DNA of 64,000 nt from Heterocephalus glaber (taxonomy: Eukaryota > Chordata > Mammalia > Rodentia > Bathyergidae), in NCBI RefSeq assembly GCF_000247695.1, contig NW_004624747.1, forward strand, positions 13,043,383 to 13,107,382, written 5' to 3'. The position numbers were made by a program, and so were the translations under genes. Positions within the stretch are counted from its first letter, which is position 1. Every line of letters starts with the position of its first letter. Below are positions 1-10,499 of this stretch, one piece after another. The notes under the pieces were generated by a model. It was not told the DNA's origin. It did not search any database and saw only the letters and a list, made by a program, of their open reading frames with translations.

Positions 1-61
1 GCCAGCCTGGGCCACCTGGCAAGAACCTGTGTCAAAATTGTAAAAGTCAAAAGGGCTGGGG

Positions 62-147
62 GGCTGGGGACTTAGCTCAGTGGTTCTGCCGCCTGCCTGG
101 CAAGTCCAAGGACCCGAGTTCAATCCCCAGTACCAAAAAAAAAAGAA
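62..147 (+). repeat. ID-type SINE
   Basis: Reference copy of the local family: GGGGACTTAGCTCAGTGG (A box), GCCGCCTGCCTGGCAAG, GAGTTCAATCCCC (B box), GTACC, A-rich tail. About 75 bp plus tail; RNA polymerase III promoter type, mobilised by L1. Confidence 0.9.
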
Positions 148-154
148 AAGAAAA

Positions 155-225
155 GGCCTGGGGATGTAGCTCAGTGATAGAGTACCCCTGGGTTTGAGCT
201 GAAAGAAAAAAAGAGAAAAGAAAAA
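155..225 (+). repeat. Older ID fragment
   Basis: GGGGATGTAGCTCAGTGATAG, the ancestral GTAGAG-type A arm; degraded B box. Confidence 0.6.
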
Positions 226-339
226 GGAGACAAGGCTCACCAGGGCCCAGCGGGAAGCCTGGGTTAGGCTCCAGGTACAAACCTGAGCCACACTAAGTAA
301 ACCAGTGGAAACACGAAGAGGTGGCAGAGGACCAGGCAG

Positions 340-425
340 GGTTTTCAGTGCTGGCTGTAGACTAGGATCACCTGGGTTTAATAGATCTACCAGACATTAT
401 TCAGTCTCCTGTCAGGGAATTTGAA
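340..425 (+). repeat. MER5-like hAT fragment
   Basis: GTGCTGGCTGTAGACTAGG, ATCACCTGGG resemble MER5A. Confidence 0.4.
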
Positions 426-454
426 CCTGCACATAGTGGTGAGAACCACCGAGG

Positions 455-668
455 TAGAGGTTCAGAGCTTGGAGTGCAATCACTCACTCCGGTTCAAATC
501 TTGCCCTGCTGTTCAGTAACCATGTGACCTTGAGGACACGGTGGTCTTTCTGAGCTTTAGTCTCTTCATTTATAAAATGAGGATTCTAGTAATGCCTCCC
601 TTAGGGCTCTTATGAGAGTCAATGGGATAATACATGCAAAAGGTTTGGCCCAGAGCCAGGCACCTAGG
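455..668 (+). repeat. MIR
   Basis: CATGTGACCTTGAGGACACG, TCTTCATTTATAAAATGAGG and the trailing AGAGCCAGGCACCTAGGAAG follow the MIR order. Confidence 0.75.
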
Positions 669-1479
669 AAGTGTCCCCCCTCCCCTCTGTAGTCAGTGTC
701 CTAAAGGGCCAGGTGCAGCATTCATTCTTCCAGCATCCACTCATTCAGACCTGGTGAGTCCTGCCCCCTGCAGGCCATATCAGGTCACAGCACCAGCTTG
801 TCGACCTTGGGATATGCCTCTGTCCTTGGAAAGAGGAGACTGGAGACAGCAAAGTCAGGGCCCTTATAGAAAAACCAAGCACTTGGAGAAAGCTCCTCCT
901 GCTAGAGTGAGGGGGGCTGACACTAGCTTGAGGTTTAAGGGGAAAAAGGGATTCAGGAGTTCAGATCTGGGGCTTCAGAGCTTCCTTAAACTAACTTGAG
1001 CTGGGCAGTGGTCATGTCGGGCAGATGGCTTGGCCAGCAACAGGAAACAAAACAGGGCTGACGAGTGGGGGCTTCCCTAAGGAATAAAGCAGGTCACATA
1101 TGCACCCACTCACAATCCTTATCCACTGAGCCGAAGTCCCTGGGTCTCAGGAAGCCGCACTTTGAATTATGGAATGGAATAATAGGATCAGAGGGATGAA
1201 AAGGATAAACCCGTTGCTGATTATTCCTGATTAGGATGGAGCTAGCCTTCAGTCCTGATCAGTTCTATCACCAGCATTTGAATTTGGATGACAGCCCGGT
1301 GCTAAGACACTTGGGGAAAGCTGGGTCGTTGCATGAGAGGTGTTTTGTAGATGCTTCTGACAGAGAACACACGTAAGGAGCTTTCCACCCAACTAGCTCC
1401 GTGCAGCACAGGCAGGTGTATTTGGAGACAGGAGGTCCTGCCGTTATTGACTATGATCTTTGGAGAACTCACTCTTCTC

Positions 1480-1585
1480 TCTTGAGCCTGTTTGCTCATC
1501 TCAAAATTGAGGGGTGACAGTGCCACCCTAAGCAGATTGTTGTGAAGATAATGAGAATAGATTTTGACAACTGTTCAGTGGGCTC
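1480..1585 (+). repeat. MIR 3' half
   Basis: TTGCTCATCTCAAAATTGAG ... TGTTGTGAAGATAATGAG. Confidence 0.55.
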
Positions 1586-1902
1586 TGGACTGAGATCTCA
1601 AGTACCTTGGCTGCTTCCCAGAAGATGCAGACATCACGGAAGACTCTTACCCAACTGACTAAAGCCTCTACTGTCACCTGTGATTGATGCTAACTACAAA
1701 CTGACCTTCTCTTCCCCTCCCCAACCCCTAGAGCAACAGCAGCAGAGAAGACTTGGCCAGGGCAGGAATGAGGAATACACACAGCCCTTCTCCTAGGACG
1801 AGCCCAGGTGTTGTGGAATCTGTGAGGACCCAAGCCATCATCATCATGGCCTCTCTCCTGATTTAAACCACAGCAACCAGGAAACTTTCAAGTCCTGATG
1901 AT

Positions 1903-1952
1903 GTCAATCCCATTCATTCATTCCCTCATTCATTCCCTCACTCATTCATGCA
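1903..1952. repeat. (CATT)n-like low-complexity tract
   Basis: Imperfect CATTCATTC / CCCTCATTC units. Confidence 0.7.
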
Positions 1953-2204
1953 TGAATGATATCCTGCTATGTGCAAAGCAGTGTGGGAACTGGGCTGCTC
2001 TATCCAAATCAGAAGAGATGTCTCTACAGCTGGGAAAAGCGAAAGAGTGGGACAAAGCTATGAGTTTTATTCACATCTGCTTCTCTACAAGGGATGTTTC
2101 TTCTCAATCTTAGAGTAAGAGCAGAAAGCCTGCTTGTGAAATAATCCAAGGCCAAAACCTTCAAATCACTCCAATTCTGAGTTAATTTTTTCTTTTTTCT
2201 TTTT

Positions 2205-2395
2205 CTTTTTTTTAACAGTGGAGATTGAACCTAGGACCTTTGCGCTAAGCTCATCCTAAGACCTTTGAAAAATTTTTTTAAATTTTGAGTCAGGATCTCA
2301 CTAAATTGCCAAGGCTGGGTTCAAACTTGTGATCCTCCTGCCTCCGTTTCCCAGAGTGCTGGGATTACAGGCCTGTACCACTATGTATGGTTTAT
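2205..2395 (-). repeat. Older B1+ID composite SINE
   Basis: AGTGGAGATTGAACCTAGG (ID part) followed by CAGGATCTCACTAAATTGCC and GTGCTGGGATTACAGGC (B1 part). Confidence 0.75.
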
Positions 2396-2515
2396 TCTGA
2401 CTTAATTTCTGACACCACACTGTCTCTCCAGGCAACTGGGTGGCAGGTCCTTTGTGGACAACAGAGAGAGAACTAGGGATGATCCTTTGACATTCAGCTC
2501 CTTCCTTTAATTCCA

Positions 2516-2604
2516 TTTTTTTTTTTTTGGTACCAGGGATCGAACTCAGGACCTTGCACCTGCAAGGCAGGCGGCAGAACCAACGAACTAAATCCCTGGC
2601 CCCA
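2516..2604 (-). repeat. ID-type SINE
   Basis: T-tract, GGTACC, ends GCCCC; complete. Confidence 0.9.
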
Positions 2605-2781
2605 GGTCCTTCCTTTAATAACCTTCCTCACTCAGCTCAGAGGCAGCTTTCAAAATACTTTACACAGACCCTTATTCAGACAATTACTCTATTAATAACA
2701 GCAATAATACTAATGAAACTTCCCCTTTATCTGGCACCCACCGAGAGCCAGGTATCTGCTATCTTTAACTTTGGATAATTC

Positions 2782-2867
2782 TTTTTTTTTTTTGGTACTG
2801 GGGATGGAACTCGGGACCTTGTGCTTGCAAGGCAGGTGGCAGAACCACTGAACTAAATCCCCGGCCT
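2782..2867 (-). repeat. ID-type SINE
   Basis: Complete; GGTACT variant end. One of four antisense copies within 600 bases. Confidence 0.9.
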
Positions 2868-2899
2868 GGATAAATCTTTTAATAACTCAGCAAGGTAGG

Positions 2900-2982
2900 T
2901 TTTTTTTTGGTACCGGAGATCGAACTCAGGTCCTTGTGCTTGCAAGGCAGGTTTCAAAACCACTGAGCTAAATCCCCGGCCC
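2900..2982 (-). repeat. ID-type SINE
   Basis: Complete; flanked by GCAAGGTAG on both sides. Confidence 0.92.
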
Positions 2983-3024
2983 TGCAAGGTAGTTTTTATT
3001 GATCTCATTTCTTTTCTTTTTTCT

Positions 3025-3113
3025 CTTTTTTTTTTTGGTACCAGGGATCAAACTCAGGACCTCAAGCTTGCCAGGAAGGCAGGCACTGTGCCATTGAGCT
3101 ACATCCCCAGCCC
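3025..3113 (-). repeat. ID-type SINE
   Basis: Belongs to the CAGTGCCA (GGCACTG) variant group; flank GATCTCATTTC / GATTTCATTTC. Confidence 0.88.
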
Positions 3114-3521
3114 GATGATTTCATTTCTAGATGAAGAAACCAAGAAGAGAGACAAAATGACATACCAAGGTCACAGAGGTAGAAAAGTGACTGCCCTATG
3201 ATTGGAACATGAAGCCACTGCTCTATGCCTGGGCCCCCAAACCACACCGTCTCCCTACAGGCAGTAAGTATACCCCATGAGGTTGCAGGTAGAATTTTAA
3301 TTCCTGTTTCCCCTATGTAGGAGTCTAATTTGGTATCTCTGATGTCACTCTGAACCTAGTTCTCCCTGACTCCATCACAAACAGGAAGAAGGTGCCCTTA
3401 ATAAGTTAATCAAATAACAAAAATGGTAACAAACACTGATAGAGCTATTGTTCTCTGCCGTGCATTGGGCCAAGGTCTCTATATAATCTCCATCTCTCTC
3501 TCTCTCTCTCCCTCACTCTTT

Positions 3522-3671
3522 TTTTTTTTTTTTTTTTTGAGACAGGGTCTTGCTTTGTAGTTTAGGCTGGCCTCAAACTATGTAGCCCAGGCTGGCCTTG
3601 AACTCATGGCAGTCCTCCTGACTCAGCCTCCCAAGTGCTGGGATCACAGGTGTGCTCCACCACACCTGGCT
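3522..3671 (-). repeat. B1-type SINE
   Basis: GAGACAGGGTCTTGCTTTG, internal duplication GTAGCCCAGGCTGGCC, and CCACCACACCTGGC; next to a (CT)n run at 3490-3512. Confidence 0.85.
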
Positions 3672-3704
3672 CCATATCTCATTTAATTTTCCAAACTCTC
3701 TCTC

Positions 3705-3811
3705 TCTTTTTTTAGACATGGTCAATGTAGTCCAGGCTGGCCCAAAACTTGTGATCCTCCTGCCTCAGTCTCCAAAGAGCTGAGAATACGGGCACGCACT
3801 ACCATACCTGG
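3705..3811 (-). repeat. B1-type SINE, truncated
   Basis: GTAGTCCAGGCTGGCCCAAA ... CTACCATACCTGGC. Confidence 0.75.
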
Positions 3812-6135
3812 CTCCAGGCTCCTCTTGAGGTACTACGAATATCCCTATTTTGAAAGTTAAAAAAAGAGCTTTCTTTGATTAAGGAATTCATATAAGGTTA
3901 AAAAAAAGAAAGAAAACGAAATAGCTGGAACTTGAGAGAAAGGAAAAATAAACTTCCCCAGATATATTTCACCTTAAGCAGATCCTACCTGAAAGTTCCT
4001 GTATTCAGAACCTTATTTTCCTGCTCTCAGTTCCACCCTGTCCCTGAAGACAGAAATCTCAATGCAGAAGACAAAGAGGAGGAAAGACAAATTCCTCCCT
4101 GTCACAGGAGACCAGAGGCTCTGACACAAAAGTCCTAGCCTGGGCTTGTTGTCAGTGTGTTGCTGTTGCTGTTCAAACAGTGCCTTGGAGGTGTCAGCAG
4201 GAAGCCCAAAATGAATGTGCTGGGCTTTAAAGAAAAAGCAAAAGCTGTAGCTCCAAGAAGCCAGGGCTTCCAGAGGGAGGTAGTAAATATTTGATGGGAC
4301 CTTCCATCTCCTCCTGACTCAGGTGACCCTGGTGACATTTCAGAACATGGGACTGGAGAATATTCTTCCTTTACTGACTGTGAAATTAGGAGGAGGAACA
4401 AAAGCATGTAGCTGCAATGCTCTGAGCTCAGAAAGGGCCAGTTCAGGCGAATTCTCTGAGAACCGGAAGCAAGGGCTTGTCTTCTAAGAGTCAGATCACC
4501 AGCAAACTGAAAAACCAGGAAATGGTGTGTGATTCTGGGCCTTCCAAACTGCTAGATCATTAGCCCAAATCCTTGCTATCTTGTTCATTGTTGTCTCCCT
4601 AGTGTATAGAAAACACCTGAGGAAAGTAGGTGTTCAAGAAATACTTGATAAATGAGTGAATTGCTGCCCCCTGTTCAAGAACACAGCATCTTTGTTACAA
4701 CCTGGTTCCTACCCACAGATCATTCCTGCCCTGACACTGCATACACCTCTTGGCAAACACACAACTTCTCCCTTGGCATGTCGCCACACTAACTCTCAGA
4801 GCTCTGCCTCTAATCTGTACTCCGGAGAACCGTTTCCAGCTCACTCGGCTAACGAGGGCTCCCTGCAGGAACAAAGCCACACGCCGCTGCCCTGTCACAC
4901 CACCACAGCAGCCCCGTGCAACCCGAATCCATGTGCAGCTGCCTTCATGTCAGACTTCCACCGGCATCAGCCACTGCGGAGTAGTATTTTGAAAAGAAAT
5001 GTGCAGATCTGAAGCAAAACCCGCACAGCCTCCTTGGAATGCAAATCCAGCATGTCAAGCCAGGAGCTTGAGGCAGCTCTGCACTAGATCTCAGCTCGGA
5101 AGTGCTCAGGACCCCGTGTCCCCCGCACACCAAGCAACGCTCTGATCAGATGATCTCTGCATTACACTCCTCTCTGGCTGCTGCAGAACTGTCTCTACGT
5201 GGTGCCAGTGAGTTTGACTTGATTACAGACTCTGGACTAGAGGAAATGCAGGCTTTGTTCAGGAGTTCATAGGTTCCTGTCTCCCCTGAAGCACAGTCCC
5301 AAACTGCAGACCTCAATTATGACCACAGAGCTGTTTGTAAAGGTCAGATGCCCAGATGCCCAGGACCCTTGAGGGAAAGGCCCGGGGGAAACAAAAGGCG
5401 CCACTGATGACCTCTCCGTGGCCTTGCCGACCCTAGAATGCACAGCAACTCAGGCTAAGGTTCTCCGGGTGTTATGCCACGTTCTATAACTCCACAACTG
5501 CCCACCTGCCACCCTAAGGCCACCTCTGCAGTAGCAATCTCCTTAAAACACTCCAAAGTTCCAATTTGAGCCCTAGTTCTGCACAGCTCCTCCATGGCTG
5601 CCCAGGCACCTCTTTCCTCCTTTTTTTGAACCCCGTAACTTTCTCCAGCCCTTTGAGGACACTGTAGGCAACACCTAGGGTCTCCCATCTCCAAGCAAAC
5701 CCTGTGTTCCCTGAGGCTCCCCCAGACTCCAAAGTCTCTGCTCTCTTGGTCTCTCTCTGGGGGGTACCGGCCAGCGTCCAGAGGAGTGGGTTTGGCGCCA
5801 CCTGCTCGGAGCACCCCTCTGAACCCCGCGAATCTCCTGGAGGGTTGTGGAGGTCGCTCCCCTCCCCGATCGGCGGCTTCCAGCAGGTGTGAGGAAGGCT
5901 GGGCGGCGGTGCCTCTCTCTGAAGAGGCCCGAGCGTGGACAGCGCACAGGGTGCTGAATCAGGCACGGGGGTGGAGGCGTGCCGGCCGGCCCGGGGGCCG
6001 GGCCGCGGGAGGACAGGGTGAGCACGGGCGTGACCCGGGGGCCCCCGGGCAGCGGGCGCAGGGCTGTGGACGCGCTGCCGCGGCAGGGTCCCGAGCGCCT
6101 TTCCCCGGAGCGCCGGCGGGAGGCGCGGCCCTTAC

Positions 6136-6783
6136 CTGGCCGAAGGCGGAGCTGAGCATGGGGCGCAGCCGGTGGAGGAACGGGTCCGCCTCGGTCGCGG
6201 CGGCGGGCGCGGAGTCCCCGCGGCCCGAGGCTCGCAGGGAGCCCCGGAGGCCGAGCGCCGGGGACAGCCCCCGTTCCTCCCCATCCCGCCCGCGGGCCGG
6301 CGGCAGCGGCGACTGCGGCAAAGGTCGGGACGCCGCGGCCGGCAGCGCCTCCCGGGGCCTGCAGTGCGCCAGGGGGAGCCCACGCCGGCTCCCTCGCGCG
6401 CTCTCCTCGCGCGGCACCGGCCGGCACAGGGGCCTCCGCGAACTGGGGTCCCCGGACGGCGGCGGCGTGCTCGGGCAGGCGACGGGCAGCCGGCGGCCAG
6501 GCAGCCCCGGATCCCGGGCAGGGCCGTGGCGGGGAGCCCGGCTGCCCCCGCTCGCCGCCGCCGCTTTCAGCAGCGACGTCTTGGACTCGCTTTTGGCGAT
6601 GTGCGAGCTCATCTCGGCGGGGCCCGCGCTCGCATGGCCCGGCGGGGGCGGCGCAGGGCGGCGCGGCGCGGGGCCCCCGGCGGGCAGAGCGCGGGGCGCC
6701 CGGCGGGAACCAAGCCCGAGGACGCGCTGGAGGCGGGCGCCGTCCCCCGGCCGCTTAAATGCGGCCCCGTCGCCGCCGCCCAT
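6136..6783 (-). CDS. CABP1: CABP1 (caldendrin isoform) coding exon 1, partial gene
   Basis: The minus-strand frame opens with MGGGDGAAFKRPGDG, passes MSSHIAKSESKTSLLKAAA and ends LHRLRPMLSSAFGQ at a consensus donor (CAG|GTAAGG, last exon base 6136). That is 216 codons, matching the long first exon of caldendrin, the neuronal splice form of calcium-binding protein 1. The exon encodes the basic, proline- and arginine-rich N-terminal region. The four EF-hands begin in the next exon (residues DRSLRPEEIEELR in known orthologues), at negative coordinates outside this window. Caldendrin is a calmodulin-like sensor in retina and postsynaptic densities that modulates Cav1 channels and InsP3 receptors. 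The start is the first ATG (6783-6781) and agrees with the known protein. The alternative first exon of short CaBP1 (MGNCVKYPLRN...) was not found in 1-6135. Identification is from remembered orthologue sequence; I am very sure. Confidence 0.95.
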
Positions 6784-6951
6784 GTGACAGCACAGGCTCT
6801 ACGCCCGGAGCCCCGAGCTCCCGGCGGCTGGCAGTGCAGATCTGGGGGGCTGCCTGCTGTCCCCTGAGAGCCCACCCCCGGCTCGCGGTCGGCCCAGGTA
6901 CCGCTGCGCCCCGCCCCTTGCCCCGCCCCACGCTCTGGGAGTCCCGCTTCC

Positions 6952-6982
6952 GGGCGGCCCCTGCTGGCGAAGGGGGCGCTGC
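6952..6982. promoter_or_regulatory. Two CTCF-like cores in opposite orientation at the CABP1 promoter
   Basis: Bases 6952-6970 read on the minus strand as TCGCCAGCAGGGGCCGCCC, close to the CTCF core. Immediately beside it, 6964-6982 reads on the plus strand as TGGCGAAGGGGGCGCTGC, which keeps the AGGGGGCGCT half. The first is the better match. These are motif-level predictions only. Confidence 0.35.
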
Positions 6983-7511
6983 GGCACGGAGCCCGGAGAC
7001 AGAGGATCGGGCTGGGTGCACCGCCCCGAAGGGGCCGAGACCCCGGTAGCGCCCGCAGTGCTCCGTGTCACGCCTGAAGGCTTCCACAATGCCCCAGAAC
7101 TGCCCGAACCTTCAAAACTGTAGGCAGGGTGCACTCCCTGGGGGGTACAACTTTTGGCAAGAGGATGAAAGAAGAGCAGAAAACTAGAAACCCAAACGGA
7201 GGAGCCAGAATGGCGAGGAAGGACACGGTGAAAGGAAAAAGCCTGCACTCTGTGGGCGCTGCATCCACCCACAGTATAGCACGCAGCAGCACAAGGATGG
7301 CCCTGAAAGTCAACCTCCCGATCTTCAGTTCCAGACTAGAGGAGCCAGAGGCACCTGGCTGTATTACCTGTGGGGGCCGGTGATTATCAAGTCTCAGGGG
7401 GGGACCTATCTGCTGCCCCCCCCCCGCAAGCTCTTGTCCTTCACCACCAATACCACCTTCCTGCTCTTCTGGCTTCGAAGGAGACTCCTGCTCTTGGTAG
7501 GCAGCCAGGGA

Positions 7512-7705
7512 GTCACACGGGGCTGGTTTGAATCTCAAATCCCAGCTCTGCGTCTTACCATCTGGGGATCTCAAGCAAGTGCCATTAACTTCTCTGAGCC
7601 TTGTTTTCCTCTTTTATAAAATGCAGATGATTGCAGATAATAATCCTAACTAACTTCTTGGTGACATTATGTGACACTATGCATACAAAAGGCCTGGCCC
7701 AGTGT
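7512..7705 (+). repeat. MIR
   Basis: GGTTTGAATCTCAAATCCC ... CTCTTTTATAAAATGCAGA ... AGGCCTGGCCCAGTGTG. Confidence 0.75.
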
Positions 7706-7949
7706 GTGGACAGGGAACACACGCTGTTAAGTCAGTTCCCTTCACTCTACTCATCTTGTTTAGTGGTGGAATGCTTAAGGCTAGGTGGGTGGTGAACCTC
7801 TCCAACCCTGTCTTTTCTCTGGCCCCGGTGCCATCCAGTCTGGCCATTGCTTAGCCTCACCGGAAGGATAGATTGCCAATGTTACATACACTTCATTCAT
7901 GTCAAGGGAGCCTCTTTCTCTGTACTATCAGGTTCATTTTGTTTTGTTT

Positions 7950-8044
7950 GGGCTGGGGATTTAGCTCAGTGGTTCTGGCGCCTGCCTCGAAAGCACAAGG
8001 TCCTGAGTTTGATCCCCGGTGCCAAAAAAAAAAAAAAAAAAAAA
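7950..8044 (+). repeat. ID-type SINE
   Basis: CGAAAGCACAAGG variant, 21-base A-tail, target duplication CATTTTGTTTTGTTT. Confidence 0.93.
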
Positions 8045-8068
8045 GGCTAGACATTTTGTTTTGTTTTT

Positions 8069-8235
8069 GCAGTCTTGGGGATTGAGCATGCTAGGCAAGC
8101 ATTCTATCACTTTTTATTTTTTATTTTGGGACAGGGTTGTTGCACTAAGTTGACCAGGCTGGGCTTTAACTAAGAATTCTTCTGCTCCAGCCTCTTGAGT
8201 AGCTGGTATTACAAGTGTGTGCCACCAAACCCAGT
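8069..8235 (-). repeat. Older B1+ID composite SINE
   Basis: CTTGGGGATTGAGCATGC then GGACAGGGTTGTTGCACTA and GTAGCTGGTATTACAAGTG. Confidence 0.75.
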
Positions 8236-8261
8236 TCACTATCTGCTTCTTTTACTGTATT

Positions 8262-8345
8262 GGTTTTTTTTGGTACTGGGGATTGAACTCAGGTCCTTGC
8301 GCTTTCGAGGCAGGCAGCAGAACCACTGAGCTAAATCCCCAGCCC
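8262..8345 (-). repeat. ID-type SINE
   Basis: Inserted in the right end of an older composite; duplication ATCTGCTTCTTTTA. Confidence 0.93.
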
Positions 8346-9334
8346 TTATCTGCTTCTTTTAAAATGGGATGGGCAGGGAAGGCAACTGCCCAGAGGCCAA
8401 AATGAAAAAGAAAAGTACAGCAAATCATTCCCCAGTTCACCTACTATAAGGGACCAAATTGCCTTATCAAAGCTATACAGGTTTTTAACCATAAACACTA
8501 AGGCCAGCTGGGAGGGAGGAGGGTAGCAGTCCTAAGGCTCAATCCAATGTCCTTTCTGATATGTGGGGTGTAAAGGGTTCACCCTCTCAGAGTTTGGGGT
8601 CAGTCAATGTCTTACCTGTTCCAGTTCTCAGAATAATCAGTGTTTGGCAGGATTAACATGTTCCCACTTGAATCATTGGGCACCCTGTACCACTGGTGGT
8701 ACAAACACATCTAAACAGATCTTTATTGGTCTTTTTACTAATAAAATTAATAAAAAGCCACCGGATGGGACAGTTGTGTGTACCACTGGTGGTTCAAGCA
8801 GCCCAGCAGCGAGATAGACAAATTACGGCCCAGTCATGACTGTTAAAAACATGTACACTTGGTACCCCCCCCAAAAAAACCCCAAATGTACATTCAATGT
8901 AAATCACAGGAGATAAAGCACCTTAGCAGAATCCCAGAGGAGCTGAGGAGAGGCCGTGGACTGATGGTTATTCTAAAGCCCTGCTGTCCCATGTGGTTAC
9001 TTTCCTGAAATCCCCTAAATATTCTTGGGGAAAATCTCTGTCAACAGCTCATTTTGGAAAAAGTAAAGAACCTGGTTAGATCACCTGTGATTATTACAGC
9101 AACAAAAGAAATCAAAATTACATTCACAGAGTAAATGGATGAAACATCTGCACTTCTATCCCAGATAATCCTGGCTATATGCTAGAAGTCATTTCATTTG
9201 TATAAATTTATTGATCTTTTTCATTTATTTAATAGATATTTAAGCGACCAGGCACTGTGCTCTCCATCTGGGATAAAAATATTCATCCATTCATTCAACA
9301 AATACTCAAACGCCTGTTGTTTGCTAGGCACTAT

Positions 9335-9417
9335 TTTCCCCCGCTAGGGCTAGTGATTAAAACCAGGACCTTGCACCTGGTGGCAAGTACTCTACTACTG
9401 AATGACTTCCCCAGGCC
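9335..9417 (-). repeat. Older ID fragment
   Basis: AACCAGGACCTTGCACC ... CTACTGAATGACTTCCCCAG. Confidence 0.6.
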
Positions 9418-9640
9418 CTGCCAGGCACAATTCTAGGTACCAGGGATATAGTGGTTGAACAGAACAGTCTATCCTCTGCAACAAATTAAAAAAATATACA
9501 CATAAGTGCATGGAAAATGAATAGTGGCAAACTGGTGGTATGCAGCTCCATGACAAGAAATGAAGCAGGTAAGAGCACAGGGCTTAAAGGAATGTGTTAG
9601 TTTATTTTTTTAGCTGTGCTGGGGGACAAAACCAGGTCCT

Positions 9641-9760
9641 CCAGCCAGGTGTGTGGCTCCATACCAGTAATCCCAGCATTTGGGACACAGAGGCAGGAGG
9701 ATTACAAGTTCAAGGTCAACCTGAACTATACAGTGAGACCCTGTCCCAGAAATAACAACA
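9641..9760 (+). repeat. B1-type SINE
   Basis: AGCCAGGTGTGTGGCTCC ... AGTGAGACCCTGTC. Confidence 0.8.
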
Positions 9761-9784
9761 AAAACAAGCAAGCAAAAAACCCAG

Positions 9785-9935
9785 GGAAGCCAAGTATGGT
9801 GGTGTGTACCCATAATCCCAGCATTCCAGAGGCCGAGGGAGAGGATTGCTGTGAGTTCAGGCTGCATAGTGAGTTCAAGGCCAGCCTGAACTATAGAGTG
9901 AGACTCTGCCTCAAAAAAATCAAAACCAAAGCAAA
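9785..9935 (+). repeat. B1-type SINE with internal duplication
   Basis: CCAAGTATGGTGGTGTGTAC; CATAGTGAGTTCAAGGCC marks the duplicated block. Confidence 0.82.
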
Positions 9936-10054
9936 CGACTACAATAGAAACAACAACAAAACCCCATGGTTTTATGCAGTGAGAAAGTGCTCTGAGTTAT
10001 ACTGTTACAGTCCCACCTCAGAAGGTAATAGGGTTTTGTCGTTGTTACTTGTTT

Positions 10055-10195
10055 TGTGTTTTGAGACAGGATCCTGCTATGTAGTTTAGGCTGGTCTCAA
10101 ACTCACTATGTAGCCCTGGGTGGCTTCAAACTCACAAGATCCTCCTGCCTGAGTCTCCAGTGCTGGGATTATAGGCATGTGCCACCCTGCCCGGA
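10055..10195 (-). repeat. B1-type SINE
   Basis: GAGACAGGATCCTGCTATG ... GCCACCCTGCCCGG. Confidence 0.82.
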
Positions 10196-10236
10196 CAAGG
10201 GAAGGTGCTAGTTTAGACACTAAGAAAAGGCTCTCT

Positions 10237-10328
10237 GGGCTGGGGATTTAGCTCAGTGGTTCTGGCACCTGCCTTGAAAGCACAAGGTCCCAAGTTCAAT
10301 CCCTGGTACCAAAAAAAAAAAAAAAGGA
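10237..10328 (+). repeat. ID-type SINE, first of a tandem pair
   Basis: Complete with A-tail, followed within 10 bases by a second copy. AAGGCTCTCT lies before this copy and after the second. Confidence 0.92.
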
Positions 10329-10337
10329 AAAAAAATC

Positions 10338-10432
10338 CTGGCCGGGCATTTAGCTCAGTGGTTCTGCCGCTTGTCTCACAAGCACAAGGACCCAAGTTTG
10401 ATCCCCAGTACCAAAAAAAAAAAAAAAAAAAA
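10338..10432 (+). repeat. ID-type SINE, second of a tandem pair
   Basis: Differs from its neighbour (GCCGCTTGTCTCACAAG, AAGGACCC), so the pair is not a local duplication. Confidence 0.92.
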
Positions 10433-10499
10433 GGCTCTCTGCAAAGGGTTATTTGAGCAGAAATTAAAATGAAGTAAAAGAAGCAAATCAGGTGTATAT

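Larger units (their letters stand above)
3425..3860 (-). repeat. MIR split by two B1 insertions
   Basis: GTGCATTGGGCCAAGGTCTC (3460), ATCTCATTTAATTTTCC (3676) and TGAGGTACTACGAATATCCC (3824) join into one antisense MIR. Confidence 0.5.
1..6135 (-). other. CABP1: CABP1 intron 1 (5' part) with repeats
   Basis: This is the transcribed intron downstream of the caldendrin exon donor. It contains ID and B1 SINEs at 62-225 and 2200-3811, a MIR at 455-668 and a split MIR around 3425-3860. The stretches 690-1480, 1590-1900, 1950-2200 and 3860-5780 look single-copy. No EF-hand exon, no alternative first exon and no RNA gene was recognised in them. Confidence 0.7.
5780..7060 (-). promoter_or_regulatory. 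CABP1: CpG island and promoter of CABP1 (caldendrin)
   Basis: A sharply GC- and CpG-rich block covers the CABP1 first exon, its donor side and about 280 bases upstream of the ATG. Upstream of the start lie two Sp1-type GC boxes (CCGCCC at 6911-6916, CCCGCCC at 6923-6929) and two CTCF-like cores (6952-6982). There is no convincing TATA box. The ATTTAAG at about 6755 is inside the coding sequence (codons for AAFKRP). The transcription start cannot be placed exactly. Confidence 0.8.
7060..9330. other. CABP1 upstream flank, mostly unassigned
   Basis: 7060-7510 and 8350-9330 look single-copy. At 8688 and 8779 the motif GTACCACTGGTGGT recurs 91 bases apart. No exon recognised. Confidence 0.5.

Noticed and set aside
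2516..3113. CRISPR-like array of four regularly spaced repeats
   Set aside because: These are four antisense ID SINEs, some with their own duplications, in a vertebrate genome.
1..6000. Alternative first exon of short CaBP1
   Set aside because: I looked for an MGNCVKYPLRN-type start on the minus strand and found none; it probably lies outside the window.
6750..6765. TATA-like ATTTAAG at the CABP1 start
   Set aside because: It lies within the coding sequence for AAFKRP and is downstream of the ATG.
5786..6867. Long open frames (333 and 231 codons) on the plus strand over the CABP1 first exon
   Set aside because: They are GC-rich shadows of the minus-strand caldendrin coding exon; no known protein motifs.
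9616..10089. 157-codon frame
   Set aside because: Encoded by two B1 SINEs and linker sequence.
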